Assembly (NCBI GenBank): GCA_947650285.1
Contig: CANTFL010001046.1
Span: 23,343-87,342 of the forward strand
Length of the DNA: 64,000 nucleotides
Origin: Hyaloperonospora brassicae
Taxonomy: Eukaryota; Oomycota; Peronosporomycetes; Peronosporales; Peronosporaceae
Direction of reading: 5' to 3'
Shown here: positions 14,269-26,657 of the stretch, piece after piece
How positions within the stretch are numbered: position 1 is the first letter of the stretch
Layout: every line of letters begins with the position of its first letter
Program-made: the position numbers and the translations under genes
Notes under the pieces: generated by a model
Databases searched by the model: none
What the model was told of the DNA's origin: nothing
What the model saw: only the letters and a program-made list of their open reading frames with translations

Positions 14269-15707
14269 TAAAGATGTAATATAGACTATACGGTCTTCTA
14301 TATGTTAAGTGGGCTAGATATACACAAAAATTACAAGAAAGCACTGATAATTATTTGTTTTTTAATTTAATAGGATCATATATATAAATTATCGGTCCAT
14401 ATTTTAAAATTCATAACTAATTTCATTGATAATAAGGCTATTTATTAGAATTGTCGCTCAGACGTCCAAAACTTAGTGTCGAGCTGCATTCTAATGATGC
14501 ATTGAATAGACAAGACCTGGATTACAGCGCGATGATGTAACTTTCACTCTTGCGCCTTACAAATATATATATTTGTGGTTTAAAAATCAATCATGATCTG
14601 TACGATATGTATTTATATGATTATCTTTCTCAAGTAAGTACGCAACTTCACCTCCTTAACTCACACTTGTAAATGTTTCTACATCGTCCGAGTAATCGTT
14701 GTGCATTTTCATATGCGTGATTGTCTTTCTACTACGAAATCTCCTGTTGTAAAGCGTTCAATTTTAATTGATTAGTAACTTGAGATTCCTAGGTCTCTGC
14801 CTGTCAACCACAAAATTTGGCTTACTATAGAATTCTATATTTGTATATCATTCCATATATAAACTAAACTTATATATGAAAAATTTCTATACTTATCGTG
14901 GAGGCATGTCGTACATTTGCGTTAAAGTTTACATAAGAATTATTTTCTACCACTATAAGCTACTCTAGGAAGAGTAGTTTGCACAACAAACTTAGTTTTT
15001 TTAATGAAAAACCCTTCGATGAATAAGAAAGCATACGGTATATCACATTTTACTTTGCAATCATCAATTATTATAGGTGAAGTATAGCAAAGAGCATGGT
15101 ATTTGTAAGCATATAATAAGTGCCGGTTTCATTCCAGCGTACTTTTTACATTTTGTCAAAATTTTGTGTCTAATGGCATACTATGTCAAATTTTAACCAA
15201 GTTTTGCAATAGGTCTAGATAATTCAAAAACGAAGAAACGGTACCATCGTAATACGTTGCATGTAAAAAAAACTCTAGAAATACAACTACTGGTAGACCT
15301 AGCGACCCATTGCAAGTAAATATGTTTATCCAAAAAAACGTTTACGCAATTGAGTCACAACATCGAACTAACATCCAGAAAAACGATCGAGCTCGTATCA
15401 ATCTCCATGACGATGACCATATCAGCTTATATTCAAGGTCAACCACTGGACTTGTCGTCAGATATTTAGTATAATTAATCGAATCGTCATTACGTCAAAA
15501 ATCATGATTATTAATATTATTATGCAACATGATTCTGTTGGTTTTGTGCACAGCCCACATACATATTTTTTTTGTTGAAATCTAATAGTATACACGTGGA
15601 TACTAACAATACAAATAATTGTAAGAATTATACAAAAAAATATAAATTAAATACCTTGTTCAACTAAAATATTCAAATTCTATATCCATTAATTTAAAAA
15701 AAGAATT
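14269..15707. other. AT-rich stretch, nothing recognised
   Basis: No frame above 60 codons and no motif on either strand. Confidence 0.5.
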
Positions 15708-16028
15708 ATGCCACATGATATACAATATAAAAATGCTATGCAAGATCATCTTAGTATACTTCATATAAAACGATTATCGATTAATCAACTAATTCGAGAT
15801 ACAAAAGATTTTGCGATATTTAGGGTACGCGGACAGCCCATCGTCTTAATTTTGAAAGCCTCTTACCGTCCATATGCAATCGTAAAAAGCCTGTGTGATT
15901 TTCTATTTACTTGCGCACGGGTCCCGGTGCCAGCCTTATCCAATTGGCCACGCCTAATCAGTTCAAATTGCGTAAATATCCGTCGAAAATACCAAAGGTA
16001 CAATGGCCTTCACTTGTGTAACGCATAA
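15708..16028 (+). CDS. 106-codon open frame, unidentified
   Basis: The longest plus-strand frame in the AT-rich part of the window. It starts MPHDIQYKN and ends YNGLHLCNA. There is no signal peptide, no RxLR-type motif and no recognised domain. The plus strand just downstream also gives a short protein-like run (HPVRQVIFHGKPYRTI), so it may be a fragment of a longer decayed gene. With this base composition a chance frame of this length is also possible. Confidence 0.2.
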   Translation: MPHDIQYKNAMQDHLSILHIKRLSINQLIRDTKDFAIFRVRGQPIVLILKASYRPYAIVKSLCDFLFTCARVPVPALSNWPRLISSNCVNIRRKYQRYNGLHLCNA

Positions 16029-18014
16029 ACCTGTTCGTCAAGTTATTTTCCATGGCAAGCCGTATCGCACAATTTTAATTTATGCTGCGCAAAAATGTAA
16101 TAATTGAATGTATTTTTTCGTCTTTTATGCCAGCCATATTAAAATTAATATGTTTGCTTTGACACTTTGACCTTAGGGAAAACCGATCATAAAGTATTTA
16201 ATCCTGGACCCGCTAAGAGTCTCACCAACATAAATTAGACAAATTTATATTATTGCGCGTTGGGCGACAATCCTTTTGTGGCAAAAAAAGCTAAACGTTT
16301 AGATTTAGACTAGCAGATGTGGTGCGACCGAAATTTATGCTAAATTTAAACTATTATTGAGACCTGAACATTAACGTTGAGAAAATACTGCCATTCACCA
16401 TAAACAAATTTATGAGCTATCCTTAATGTTTTTAAATCGCCCGTATCAGTACTGCAAAACAGACAATTAGTTCATTTGCATTTTCGTAGACTTTTCACGA
16501 TCACACTAACTTCGCGGAGGATGCACGCTAACGTGAAGTTTTATTGGTTATTTGCGTTGAACGTTTGCGCTCTTACGGATTCACATGTTGATGTTTTCAT
16601 CCTCGAACAACCTCTACATACGACCAATTTCTATCGTTAAATTTCAAGTGAATAGCTTCGTGTTTATTGGACCTGTTCAAATAATTTATTTATTAAATCC
16701 GAAAGCGAAATTTTTAAACGACAAAAAAATAATACATATAGACGTTTTACGAACTTAGTAATAGAACAATTTACGAAGTTGATATCAGGAGCACATAAAT
16801 TAAGTTTACTTTAGGTTGATGAGCATACATAAGTTTTAAAAGGAAACAAATACGGAGGTACAAATATATATATATATATATCAGGAAAATTATCACGATT
16901 TTCGAATTCTTATGCTTTAGGAATGTGCGAATAGCCAATTTCGATAGCAAAATCGTAATAAAACACTTGCGCTCAATCCTTCGTCTAATATATGAAAATT
17001 CATATTATTCAGCTAAGACAAAACCCGTATATCAAGTATACCGCAATAACTTGTATTTTTTTTCTCGTGTTAATCGGACCATTACAAGCTTTTAAAATAA
17101 TTTCTTACTTAATCCACCATTTTGCACAAAATATCTTCTTTTTTTGATAAAATATGCATAGTGATGCGTTATAAAAATCGTAGACTATATCAAGATGTGA
17201 TTCCATATTTAACACAACATTCAGATTACATGTTTTACCATCATATTGACTACGCATGTATTTCGTTGATGTTACGAGCCGTAAGCTAACATTACAAATG
17301 TAATCCGAAACCTATACTAGCAGTGAAGAACCTCAATAAAGTATGAGCTATAACTGCTTGAAGTGTTGAATGAAATCATAGAAGAAAGAGAATGAAACGG
17401 ATTGCGATTCGCACAAATGAGGAAAGCAAGAGAAAGGCATTAACTGATATTATAATAAGTTGTGCACATAAAATTGACCTCAACGGAGCTTAATTATAAT
17501 GAAAAAAGAAAAAACGGATAGTCGTATTACACATATATAAAAAATGCGATTACATGTAGTTTAAGCACAACTCGTTGTTTTCCTGCCATCAACTCGAGCT
17601 TGTCCAAGTATTGAAAAATTGTCATTTAATCTAATCCTTATTTCATTGCACAAAATATGATCAAATATTAAGCAAGGTTTTACCATTGGACTAGCGAGAG
17701 GACGCGTCTTTTTTTTAGTTATAAGCTGTAAGCGTTAAGCGCTAATGCGTATTGTGACAGTCCTAATGATTTAAACGCGTTGAATACAATCAATACTAGC
17801 TGCTATAGATCTACAATAGGCTCATTGTGGAACTAGCTGCGTAATCAGATAGGCTTTTTTGTGATCGGCTACATGTAATTCTTATACATATGATAGCACA
17901 TATGTTAGAATTATAAGTCGAATCGATTTTTACACATGAAAGAAATATGTATACACATCTTTGCTTGACAGATATATCAGAATATAAGCTGGATAATCAG
18001 AAGACTTTCTCGCT

Positions 18015-18049
<35 letters not shown>

Positions 18050-18386
18050 AATTTATCAAACACAATTCACTAAGAGTTAAAAGTTCTTATAGATATAAAA
18101 GGACAATTATTATTAAACGTAAGATCGCATCCGCTCCATGCAAAAAGTCGTTTGTATTTTTGATTGGTGACAAATAAATCAAATTAATGAAATCATTATC
18201 GTTAAGCTTTTGACAAACAACTTTGTCGATTAAGTTCTGATCAGTAAGGTGTAAAGCTTTATAACGTAAGCTCACAAAGACAGCGCAGACGTGCTAAAAG
18301 CCGTCACTACGGTATACTTAATTGCAAAGGCTACGTCACTAACAACCTTGACCTGATGTTGCTCTCACAAATATACATAATATCCA
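16029..18386. other. AT-rich stretch with (AT)n microsatellites
   Basis: Contains perfect TA/AT runs near 16865-16881 and 18017-18048. The second lies inside a 76-codon frame (17947-18177) that it partly creates. No gene is supported. Confidence 0.55.
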
Positions 18387-18911
18387 TTGGAATACCTCGC
18401 AAAATTCAATCGAAGCCAGGTTCGCTGTGTGCATTCCTTACCCTATTTTATGTATAAATTGAAGGATCGGAACATGACGTCAAGGGTGCAAATAAATAAA
18501 AAACATTTAATTACAAGGAAAAACAATAGCAGAATAAGATTTATGATCGCTTATGAAAATGCCAGGCGGCAAATGGCGCTTTTGATGCAAAACTATCGAT
18601 AAGCACTAATAAAGTTTGAACATAAATATCTTTTCTCAATGCCACGCATGAGGATTCGTAAATTGCTTTTTACACTGTCCAAATTTTTTTTGCGTTTACT
18701 TTACTGCCCATCAAGCGCCTTAAAAAATATTAAAAAAAATTCTTTAGCAACTTTGCGCGCGGAATCAGTTTGCAACTCTTTTCTGCAGGTTGAGCTTGTA
18801 CGTCTACATTTCCAGATTATATGTTCCTGTCCTCTTAAGGTCGCGCCTATGCATACGTACCCCATCGTGTTATCGTCCCACGCGACGAAAGATGCTTACC
18901 GGCTGATCTAG
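18387..18911 (+). pseudogene. Coding-like frame with one internal stop, unidentified
   Basis: One plus-strand frame stays open from 18387 to 18911 apart from a single stop at about 18600 (…LLMQNYR, stop, ALIKFEHKY…). It is rich in Lys, Arg and Leu and matches no family I recognise. It overlaps the minus-strand frame at 18847-19137, and the two cannot both be the original coding strand there. Confidence 0.2.
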
Positions 18912-19137
18912 CATCCCGCCCGACCGGATAGACCAACTCGAAGTTGTTGGGGATGTATGTATCTTTGATACGCAGTACTAGCTCGTACAGACAAATTTCG
19001 AAATTAGCAATTGAATTTAGTTTGTCGCACACATTTTTACGAAATTGAGTTGTTTCCACAGGGAATCGAACTCTCACTACTTCCTCGGCACGAGCAGTGC
19101 TTATACAGGACACAAGCGCATAGATAATAGATCTCAT
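18847..19137 (-). CDS. 96-codon open frame, possible secretory leader
   Basis: The frame opens MRSIIYALVSCISTARA followed by EEVVRVRFP. The hydrophobic start with an A-x-A-like end could be read as a signal peptide. The rest (including VYPVGRDARSAGKHLSSRGT) matches nothing I can name and has no RxLR or LxLFLAK effector motif. An overlapping minus-strand frame at 19037-19312 uses another phase, which suggests an old frameshift. Confidence 0.2.
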   Translation of the reverse strand: MRSIIYALVSCISTARAEEVVRVRFPVETTQFRKNVCDKLNSIANFEICLYELVLRIKDTYIPNNFELVYPVGRDARSAGKHLSSRGTITRWGTYA

Positions 19138-21693
19138 TTTTTATGCGATTGAGTCCAAAATACGAATGGTAACTCGGCTCCACATCATTGTGGTTGGCGT
19201 TGGAATCTAGATCGTAAATGAACCTGCAAGAAAATACACAAAGTGCAACATAACGGCGTAACGAATATACTACAGTATAGTTAATTGGCTTGGGGAGTGT
19301 GGAAGGCGGCATACATATTTACTTCTTGAGGTAAATTGCTTAAGTCCTCGAACGGTTTTTAAACATGACCGCACGTCATCTTTGACCATTTGATGTCAAG
19401 CCAAGCGGGTCTATAGCCAATCCTATATTATAAAAAAATGAATGGGATCTATCCCATTTGGATTGCAGTAATCGTCTAATTAGGCGCCAGAGCTTAGTAA
19501 TTCTGAGCTGCATCCGACCACTTATAAAGACCCTATAGACCCATCAAAATTGAATAATTGACTTCGAAGATGAACGACTGGTAGTGGAAGAGACGGCTGA
19601 TAAGTCGCAAACCTCGGTTTCGGGTTTGACGATGTAGGGGAAAGGTAAATAGCTAGTAGAAGGTGTATCAAGTTTATTGAACCAGCAAAATAGTCTTGCT
19701 GCATTGTTTCAGGTCTTATGCAGTTTCTTGCATCGTCCGCTTTGTCATCAGAGTGAAGGAAGGTCAACCTTGTCACCGGATTCATTTTATTAGTGCGGAC
19801 ATGATTAAATTAGTAACTTTTTATTATTTAATAGAAAAAAGCTAAATTTAGTGATATTAAATCCAACCACTGAACGTCCTTTTCAACGACAAATATGAAG
19901 GTTTTTTATTTTACAAATTGGACGTACAGGTGAAAGTGTATGATGCTGAATGTTGCAAGTGTGCTACTATAGTGATGTAACCTTTAAATGATCAGATTAG
20001 TATCACCCCAACCTTAGCTATGATAGCAGTCTCTAAATGTCATTGTTAATCTACTAGTTGATTTAGCGCTTCCACGCACCGCTTGCCCACCAAATGGGCA
20101 ATATTTGACGGCAAGCAGCGTCATTTGCTTCCGGAACTTGAAATGCACTCGATCAGATTAGTTTGGGATTAAAATTGCTGGTCATTTTAAAGCACGGCTC
20201 TATCAAGCATCCGCCTCAGGTTTTGGTGGGGTAATTATGTCACAGGCTCGCTAGACGATATTAAAAAATATAGATGGGTCCGCACTTAGCGCCTTCTTTA
20301 AATAAGGTTCGTGTATTGACGTGTTGTCGTGCTCATAAAAAAAACCATTACCATCCAGATGGTCCGCCATTGACTCATATAATTTTTAGTATAATACCTA
20401 AATTTTGTGACTTTGCTCCTCTTCGAAAAAATCCAACATGCTTGTCATACCGCTTATAGAGGCACCTTATACCCGCAATCAAGCCACCATCGTATAATCT
20501 TTATAAAATAATTTGTGTAAGTCGCGCAAACTCCTTGTAATTTAATTGGATCTTTTATTTAATACTTCCATTCGTCCAAAAATATTGTTGGTCTTTTCTT
20601 TATCGAAGAGACGGCATCATTTGGCAGACCATTTACTACAAGCAGTTTTACCCGATCGGTAAGCACTGATGTATTTTACGGTTGTACAACTTAGTGGAGG
20701 CCTTTTTTGAAGAGATTAGAGACTTTCAAGTGAATCACAGAGGAAACTCTAATTGCACATGGAGCTTACTTGTAGATAAATAACGATCCTTAGTGGCACG
20801 GAGCAGTCAGTTACAATTTGTTTCAGTCAAAACTGATATACTTCCGGCTGTTTTGTTTGCAATATAGGTGACGGAATGGCTTAAAAGTGTTTTAAGGCGC
20901 CAAATGATCAACTCATTCGTCAATCAATCTCTCGATGACTCATTATGCCCTATTAAAGGCTTTCGGATTTCTTATTTCTTCTTTAGCATTTTTCTTTTCT
21001 CTCAGCATACTTTTGTATACCATACGGTTAAAGATAGTAGCGCCAAAACGCAGGCATTTAAAAAAGCAAACGTACCCAATATAAGTTGGTGACAGTGGGA
21101 TACGACACGGCGATGCTTAGTGAACTTATTTATTTTTTCTTTCTTTACAATTTTTCGTTTTTCGGAGGAAAAGAACTACTAATAAAATATTATGTCGCGA
21201 GAATATGCACACGTGCAGCGCTAGTATGGGTCGACACCTATTTTCTTTATTTCAATCTATTTGCGCTTAGTGTTTAGAAAGTTTTCAATCCATTCCAATC
21301 CTGTCAGCATTGCAACAATGCTAAATAAAAATGTACGAGGCTCAGTTCTTACAGACACCTTTAAACTACAGAATATAGTCCGTACCGCTGCGACAATTTT
21401 GTTCGCATGAAAGAAGACAATAAGCTGACGACGGCCAGTTTAGGCGACATGATCCGTGTGAAGAACACTTTTTTATACTCTGTACAACATTAGTGGAGGA
21501 GGGAAAAGGTGCAAAATGCTCGTCGGGCATATAGTTATTAATAAATAAACGACACGTTCCGAAGTTTCTGAGCGACCAAAATTAGTACCGGGTCTCATTG
21601 CTTTTCTAGCGTGTGTACTTCTCGAAGCAGACCTCACGAATAGTGAGAATCTGATAATGAAATCGTTTTAATAACTGCATGATATGCCGCTCT
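19138..21693. other. No confident gene; possible eroded interior of a minus-strand element
   Basis: Several 60-90-codon frames occur on both strands without recognised motifs. The LTR relic to the right has its primer-binding site on this side, so the interior of that element should lie here. I could not detect Gag or Pol motifs, so the interior is either eroded beyond recognition or deleted. Confidence 0.35.
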
Positions 21694-21711
21694 ATCCTAT
21701 TTTTGCGACCA
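21694..21711 (-). promoter_or_regulatory. Primer-binding site relic, family B-like
   Basis: Read on the plus strand, ATCC…GCGACCA is followed by one base and then the LTR. It aligns with the element B1 site at 49132-49149 (ATCC…GCGACCCA), which has the same one-base spacer. Confidence 0.45.
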
Positions 21712-21712
21712 G

Positions 21713-22810
21713 TGCGTTTGTGGTGGAGTGGGTATCGCTCTTTTAAAAAGTCGCTACCAACTCTTTTCTGAAGCCCAAACGACCGACTAACGTAGAGGGT
21801 ACTCCGATTTCGTGTTCTTTATAGCCTTCCTCCCCTTGTGTACCCGTCAGTGGAACAGGTTGCACACTTCCAGGTTTACTTGTATCAATGTAAAACTCGA
21901 CCGTGTTTGCGATGGGGTCGAGACTCGATCACGGTGAGGAATTCTTCACACCACGATCATGGTCGACGTAATCTTGTGTAAAGGTTCACGGGATCATTTG
22001 CAAATTTGTAGGGTGCTCGATATGAGTCACCCTGATCTGCAACAGATCGCCTTGTCCAAATGTAGACCTTGATTAGCGAGCCTTCTGACCACTTAAGCCG
22101 TCTCGCGATCTTGAGTCCTCAACCAAAAAGAGTTTCTGCGTCCAGAAGCGGTTGGGGGGATTAATAGCTCTTGATCCTAAGACAAACAGTCCAGAGATAT
22201 CCAATGGTTAAATAACGTTCCTTTTCCTAGATGTCGGGTGGCCAGTGATCCACTTAGAGGATTTTCAACACGTTTACATTGAAAAAAGAATAAGGAGCTA
22301 TATTTGATGTTAAGAAATCCAAACCAACAACTCTAGACCTGTCCCAATATCTTGGACACTGCAGACCACGTGTCGCTTCCGCTGGACAAGGTGAACCTTG
22401 CACTTGCGTGGTAAACACCTTATATAATTTACTGATCGCAGTGTCCCTTCTGGTTGCCGATCGTATGGCGTAACCCACACTAGCTTAATCGCGACCATAT
22501 GTCTTTTCGCCGATCACGGTCGCGATCACCTTGATGATCACCATCACATACTTGATAGCCGATCACATACTTCATCGCCGATCGCGACCTCCTTGCTGAT
22601 CGCAGTTTCCTTCTTATCGCCTGATCGCCAGCGTAATCTTCCCCATGCCCGTAAATAAATCTTCATGACTCGTACCCTGCGCCCGTCGTACCTCAATTAG
22701 ATATCGCAGGGTCCACCGTGTCTGATCTGGTAATCGCTTCATACTAAACGTCCAATTGACGCCAACCGACCAGTTGAAGGCCGGCGCTGTCAACCGCCAA
22801 CGTAAAATCA
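21713..22810 (-). repeat. Degenerate family B LTR, minus orientation
   Basis: Blocks shared in order with the element B1 LTRs include AGAGGGTACTCCGA (about 21797), GTGCTCGATATGAGTCACCC (about 22013, one mismatch to B1), ATCGCCTTGTC, and GACCACTTAAGCCGTCTCGC (22087, exact). Between these the sequence has drifted a great deal. The right part (about 22440-22640) is rich in GCCGATCAC/GATCGC words, like the GATC-rich end of the B1 LTRs. The right boundary is approximate. A second LTR of this copy was not found. Confidence 0.65.
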
Positions 22811-25043
22811 ATCTAATTGATGGCGACCAGTTCTTTATTCGCGAAATTCCTTAGTCTTTCCACCACAGTTTTATGCCGCCCGGACTATTTGGTAACTGTA
22901 CACCCTGTAAATTGCCTTAACAGATTAGATGTACTACGCCGAATGAAGATTTCTAGACTAAGACTTAATGCTGGGGGAAATAATTACAAAGACAGACCAT
23001 CGAGGTGGCGTTAGATATACCCCACACCTTTGACGTGCATACCCGAAGCGTGAAGGACGCCGCCGAGCGATACTATATGGCTCGTATGTTGGATATAACA
23101 TCACTTGTCAACGTATTGATAAACAATATAATGCTCGAGATCATAAATATATCCAGATTTTGATTGAAGAGAAAAATGTATATACATGGTCGCTGGATTA
23201 TTGAGTGTCTAAAGTACAAATTCAGTCACAACTTGTTAACCAGTAGAGCCAGTGTATCGGAATAAGACAACTTCAATTCCTTTGGAATATTTATTGCGGT
23301 ACATAAATATATGGTCCACAGGACCAGATTCAGAGGATCAACAAGCTCAAAGAGCTAAAGGCCATAATTACAGAAAAAACTATTTAGGAGATATAAAGCA
23401 TAGCGTACTCAATGTAGCTACCGTTACAGGTATTTCTTAGCTCTTACCATTCAAAGGCAGCTAAATAGGCACATTTATTAAGTTCTCAAAAAGAAATATC
23501 AGTATCATTTCTATTTATCCCGAATAACACCTTACGAAGGAACTGAATATATATCACCAACGTTATAAAAGGATCTTGTGAATGGGTGGCTGACACGCGT
23601 CAGTCTTCAAAATTAGATATTGTGGTCTAAAATTAAATCGAACGCGACTCTGTTACCTGCCTGAAAAACAAATGTAATGTAACTCACACATGTTGTGTAA
23701 ATCAGACATGTGGGGGTGTAATTTTTTTTCAGCAAGCGCGACTAAATCATCTGATCCGTCCAGAATTTATAAAGGTTAAGTTACTAAGAAAATTGTGACA
23801 ATTTTATTTGGTCAGGACGTAAAAAGGAAATGAAATTGGCTGGAGTATGGATTTGCGTATGCTTCGTCTGAAATCGCTTGTTTGACGCACGCCGCTTGAG
23901 TTTGAGTGCTAATCACGGCTTGCGATGTAACTTTCCGTTTATCAAATAAGCTATAAGCGTCAAGCGTTATTTTAGACGGTATTTCTTAAGGTATCCAATT
24001 TGTTTTTTTCAACAACTCTTATGGTTGGGGATAAGTTACAGTGTTTTCACTTCACGGAGAATAGAGTCCGTAAATACGATTGATGGATCAACAAGCCATC
24101 AATTTCAAAATTTACAGCAATATACAAGAAATGAATGTGTTGATCCAGAATCCTTTTTTATGGGCTCTCTTCAACGTGTAGTGAAAACAATGCAAATTCA
24201 TCTTATCGACGACTGTCACTTGCGGTATTCTAAGAGTCGTTCGCTAAATGTGACGCTAACTTTGATCCTGATAATCAGTAGATAAAATAATTACATGAAA
24301 TACTTTAAGCATCAGGTATCTAATACAAAAACGTTGTAATGTATTTGCCACAATCGCTCTCACGCACACTCGCGGTATTCCACCATCTTCGTAATAGCCT
24401 TTCAATTTAAAGGAGTAATGTGGACTGTATCGGTGTTTGAATACGCAAAAGTTAAATTAATTCTAATGGATGCGTCCCTAGCCCAAGAGTTCAGCCATTT
24501 GCTGGCATACAAGCATTTTCTGGCAATACTACGCACACGCGTGGATTGAAACCAGAGTCCTATTGTCGTTATACTCTAAGGAAGCTAGTTTCTGTAGGAC
24601 GGCCAGCTTTACACTTATAGCTGGCGACATAAACGTCTGGATACCCCAATTCCGAGATGCATCAACCCACACCTGATGTAAAAACAATTATTTATTCTAT
24701 TTCTTAGTTGTTCCAGCGTCTCATATAATGCTGCGGACTGCCACGCGCTGTCCCGATCTGCATTAAAAAGCTTCGCAAATTTTTATGGCATATTAGTTTG
24801 ACATTCCATGCTTAAAAAGTCTCATTGCAAGTTACACGTCGTGTGTAAAAGTGTAAATTTTCGCACCCTTCATACATCCATGCCATTGACTTCACGTCTA
24901 TTGTATCCATATTTATTGTTTTGGCATTAAATAATGGACAAGACCAGATCTTTAATCTATATTAACATGTTTGTGATAGAATGCTACTGCAACTGAATCC
25001 AGTTGGCACAAGATCAAAACATGTCTACTCTAAGTATTCATAA
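22811..25043. other. Mostly uninterpretable; a few coding-like fragments
   Basis: Short plus-strand frames lie at 22817-23014, 23252-23440 and 24025-24285. Another plus-strand run near 24490-24700 (…RVQPFAGIQAFSGNTTHTRG…) looks protein-like. None has a recognised domain. They could belong with the coding relic that follows. Confidence 0.3.
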
Positions 25044-25490
25044 AAATATCAGAACCACCTTCGGTTTAATAAAGTAAACATCACCATTGATAGCACTAAC
25101 CACGCTACAAATGGCCCACACAATCCCACGTCATCAACACAGCTATAAGACTTTCTGCGGTTGTATTAGCAGACCTACAGCTTCGATAAAACCTCTGCAC
25201 CGGTGGCGGAGAAAAACACATTTGTCTTAGCGTTTTCTAAAGCTTTCTGTCCACAAAATTTAGACACGCCTTTTGTGATCTCAGCGAATCCAGGATCTAT
25301 CCTAAAAAACACGTCTGCATAGACACAAAACGACAGTGGTGGGGCCCCGAGAATAAGATGTTGCCAATGTTTTTATGTCGTCGAAACATTATGCTATTTA
25401 GTTGCATATCAATCTCGAGACTATCAATTGCGACTATATATCGTTTTTGGAGCACGTTTAACTAAATTTGTTTTTATATTGGACGTATGA
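25044..25490 (+). pseudogene. About 149-codon coding relic with three stops, unidentified
   Basis: A single plus-strand frame runs without frameshift from 25044 to a stop at 25488. It is interrupted only by stops near 25143, 25167 and 25317. Its amino acid usage is protein-like (for example TSAPVAEKNTFVLAFSKAF and DTPFVISANPGSILKN), with a later CCQCFYVVETLCYL segment. I recognise no family. The persistence of one phase over 149 codons supports a once-coding origin. It is most likely a dead host gene or a transposon fragment. Confidence 0.35.
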
Positions 25491-26052
25491 AAAAAAGGGC
25501 GAACGCCTGGTCAAACCTCAGTATGAAAGACCGATTTTTTTTTGATTTTTAAGTGTTGAGGGAGTAATCTAAGTGAACTATATTGATTATTATCATCAGA
25601 TTTCATGAATACTACGCTAATCACAGGCTCATGTTTCAAAATCTGTGCCCAGAGCGACAAAAACAGTACCGGTGAGAAATAAGTTTCAGTAAATTACTTT
25701 TACAAGCATATTGTAATACCGCTACCGAGTTTAACATGCGCCTATTATACAAATTGACAACGCCATTACGTCCTTAAACATAAAGGCACAAGGCATCGAA
25801 TCATAATTAAGAACATACACATTGAAATATAAGACCAATGGAGTCTACCTTTGCTATAACTTAGGCAACCCCCAAACTCTTCGATTCGCTATTAGTATGG
25901 ACTGCATCGTTACGCGAAATATATTATCCAGAATTTGCCTCTTCAATCCTGTAGCTGCTCAAAATACAGCTGATACTTTCTTGGTTCTTTGTTGTGTGTC
26001 ACCATTTTAGTATAACTTGTGGTCGTCGACAGGTCGGAAAGAAAATATTGCT

Positions 26053-26204
26053 AGGACGCCCAAAAGGTATGAAACGGTCAATACATTGTCAGAAGCAATA
26101 AATTAAGGTATGAAAATTTAGCAATAATAGGACCCCTAGAAGGTATAAATGGGTCTGTACGTAGTCAGAAGAAACGCAGCAAGGTAAGGCTAACCTAGAA
26201 ATCG
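26053..26204. repeat. Two-unit tandem duplication, 76-bp period
   Basis: AGGACGCCCAAAAGGTAT at 26053 recurs as AGGACCCCTAGAAGGTAT at 26129. GTCAGAAG and AAGGTA follow at matching offsets in both units. The copies are diverged, so the event is old. Confidence 0.6.
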
Positions 26205-26318
26205 TTAAAAGTTTTTATAACACAAAAGGATTCCCACTCACATCCCCGATATTGCTATGTTCATTAGGCTATATCCTACGCCGTCGCGCGCTCATAGGAT
26301 TGAATGACAACGTCCCGT

Positions 26319-26657
26319 CTAGCGTTTAAATATACAAAAGAGATTCTGCCTCGCTACAACAAATTTTACATGGATAAAAAGACTAAAAATATGACGCTGT
26401 AGCGGACATAAACTGTTCACACCTATATAGACCACATTAATTGTCGTGTTAATGATAAATTTTAAATTAATGACTTGAAACACAAATGATATGAAGAAAC
26501 TTATGCTATACAATACGGTTGAGCAATGAAAGTTGTGTTCGTAGTTGTCCATTTGCGACAGTGCTAAGTTTACACCAACTAACGATTTTTGAGACAGCCT
26601 ACAGATAAACACGCGCAGAATAAAGATCGAGATCAGTTGACAAGTTTTGCTAGGCAT
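26319..26657 (-). CDS. 112-codon open frame, unidentified
   Basis: Starts MPSKTCQLI. It is rich in Phe, Ile and Val, with one hydrophobic run in the middle (SISFFISFVFQVI) that could be a membrane segment. No family is recognised. The composition partly reflects the AT-rich DNA, so it may be a chance frame. Confidence 0.15.
   Translation of the reverse strand: MPSKTCQLISIFILRVFICRLSQKSLVGVNLALSQMDNYEHNFHCSTVLYSISFFISFVFQVINLKFIINTTINVVYIGVNSLCPLQRHIFSLFIHVKFVVARQNLFCIFKR

Noticed and set aside
18017..18048. Alternating TA run as possible origin or cruciform element
   Set aside because: A simple microsatellite in AT-rich DNA. No flanking structure supports a function.
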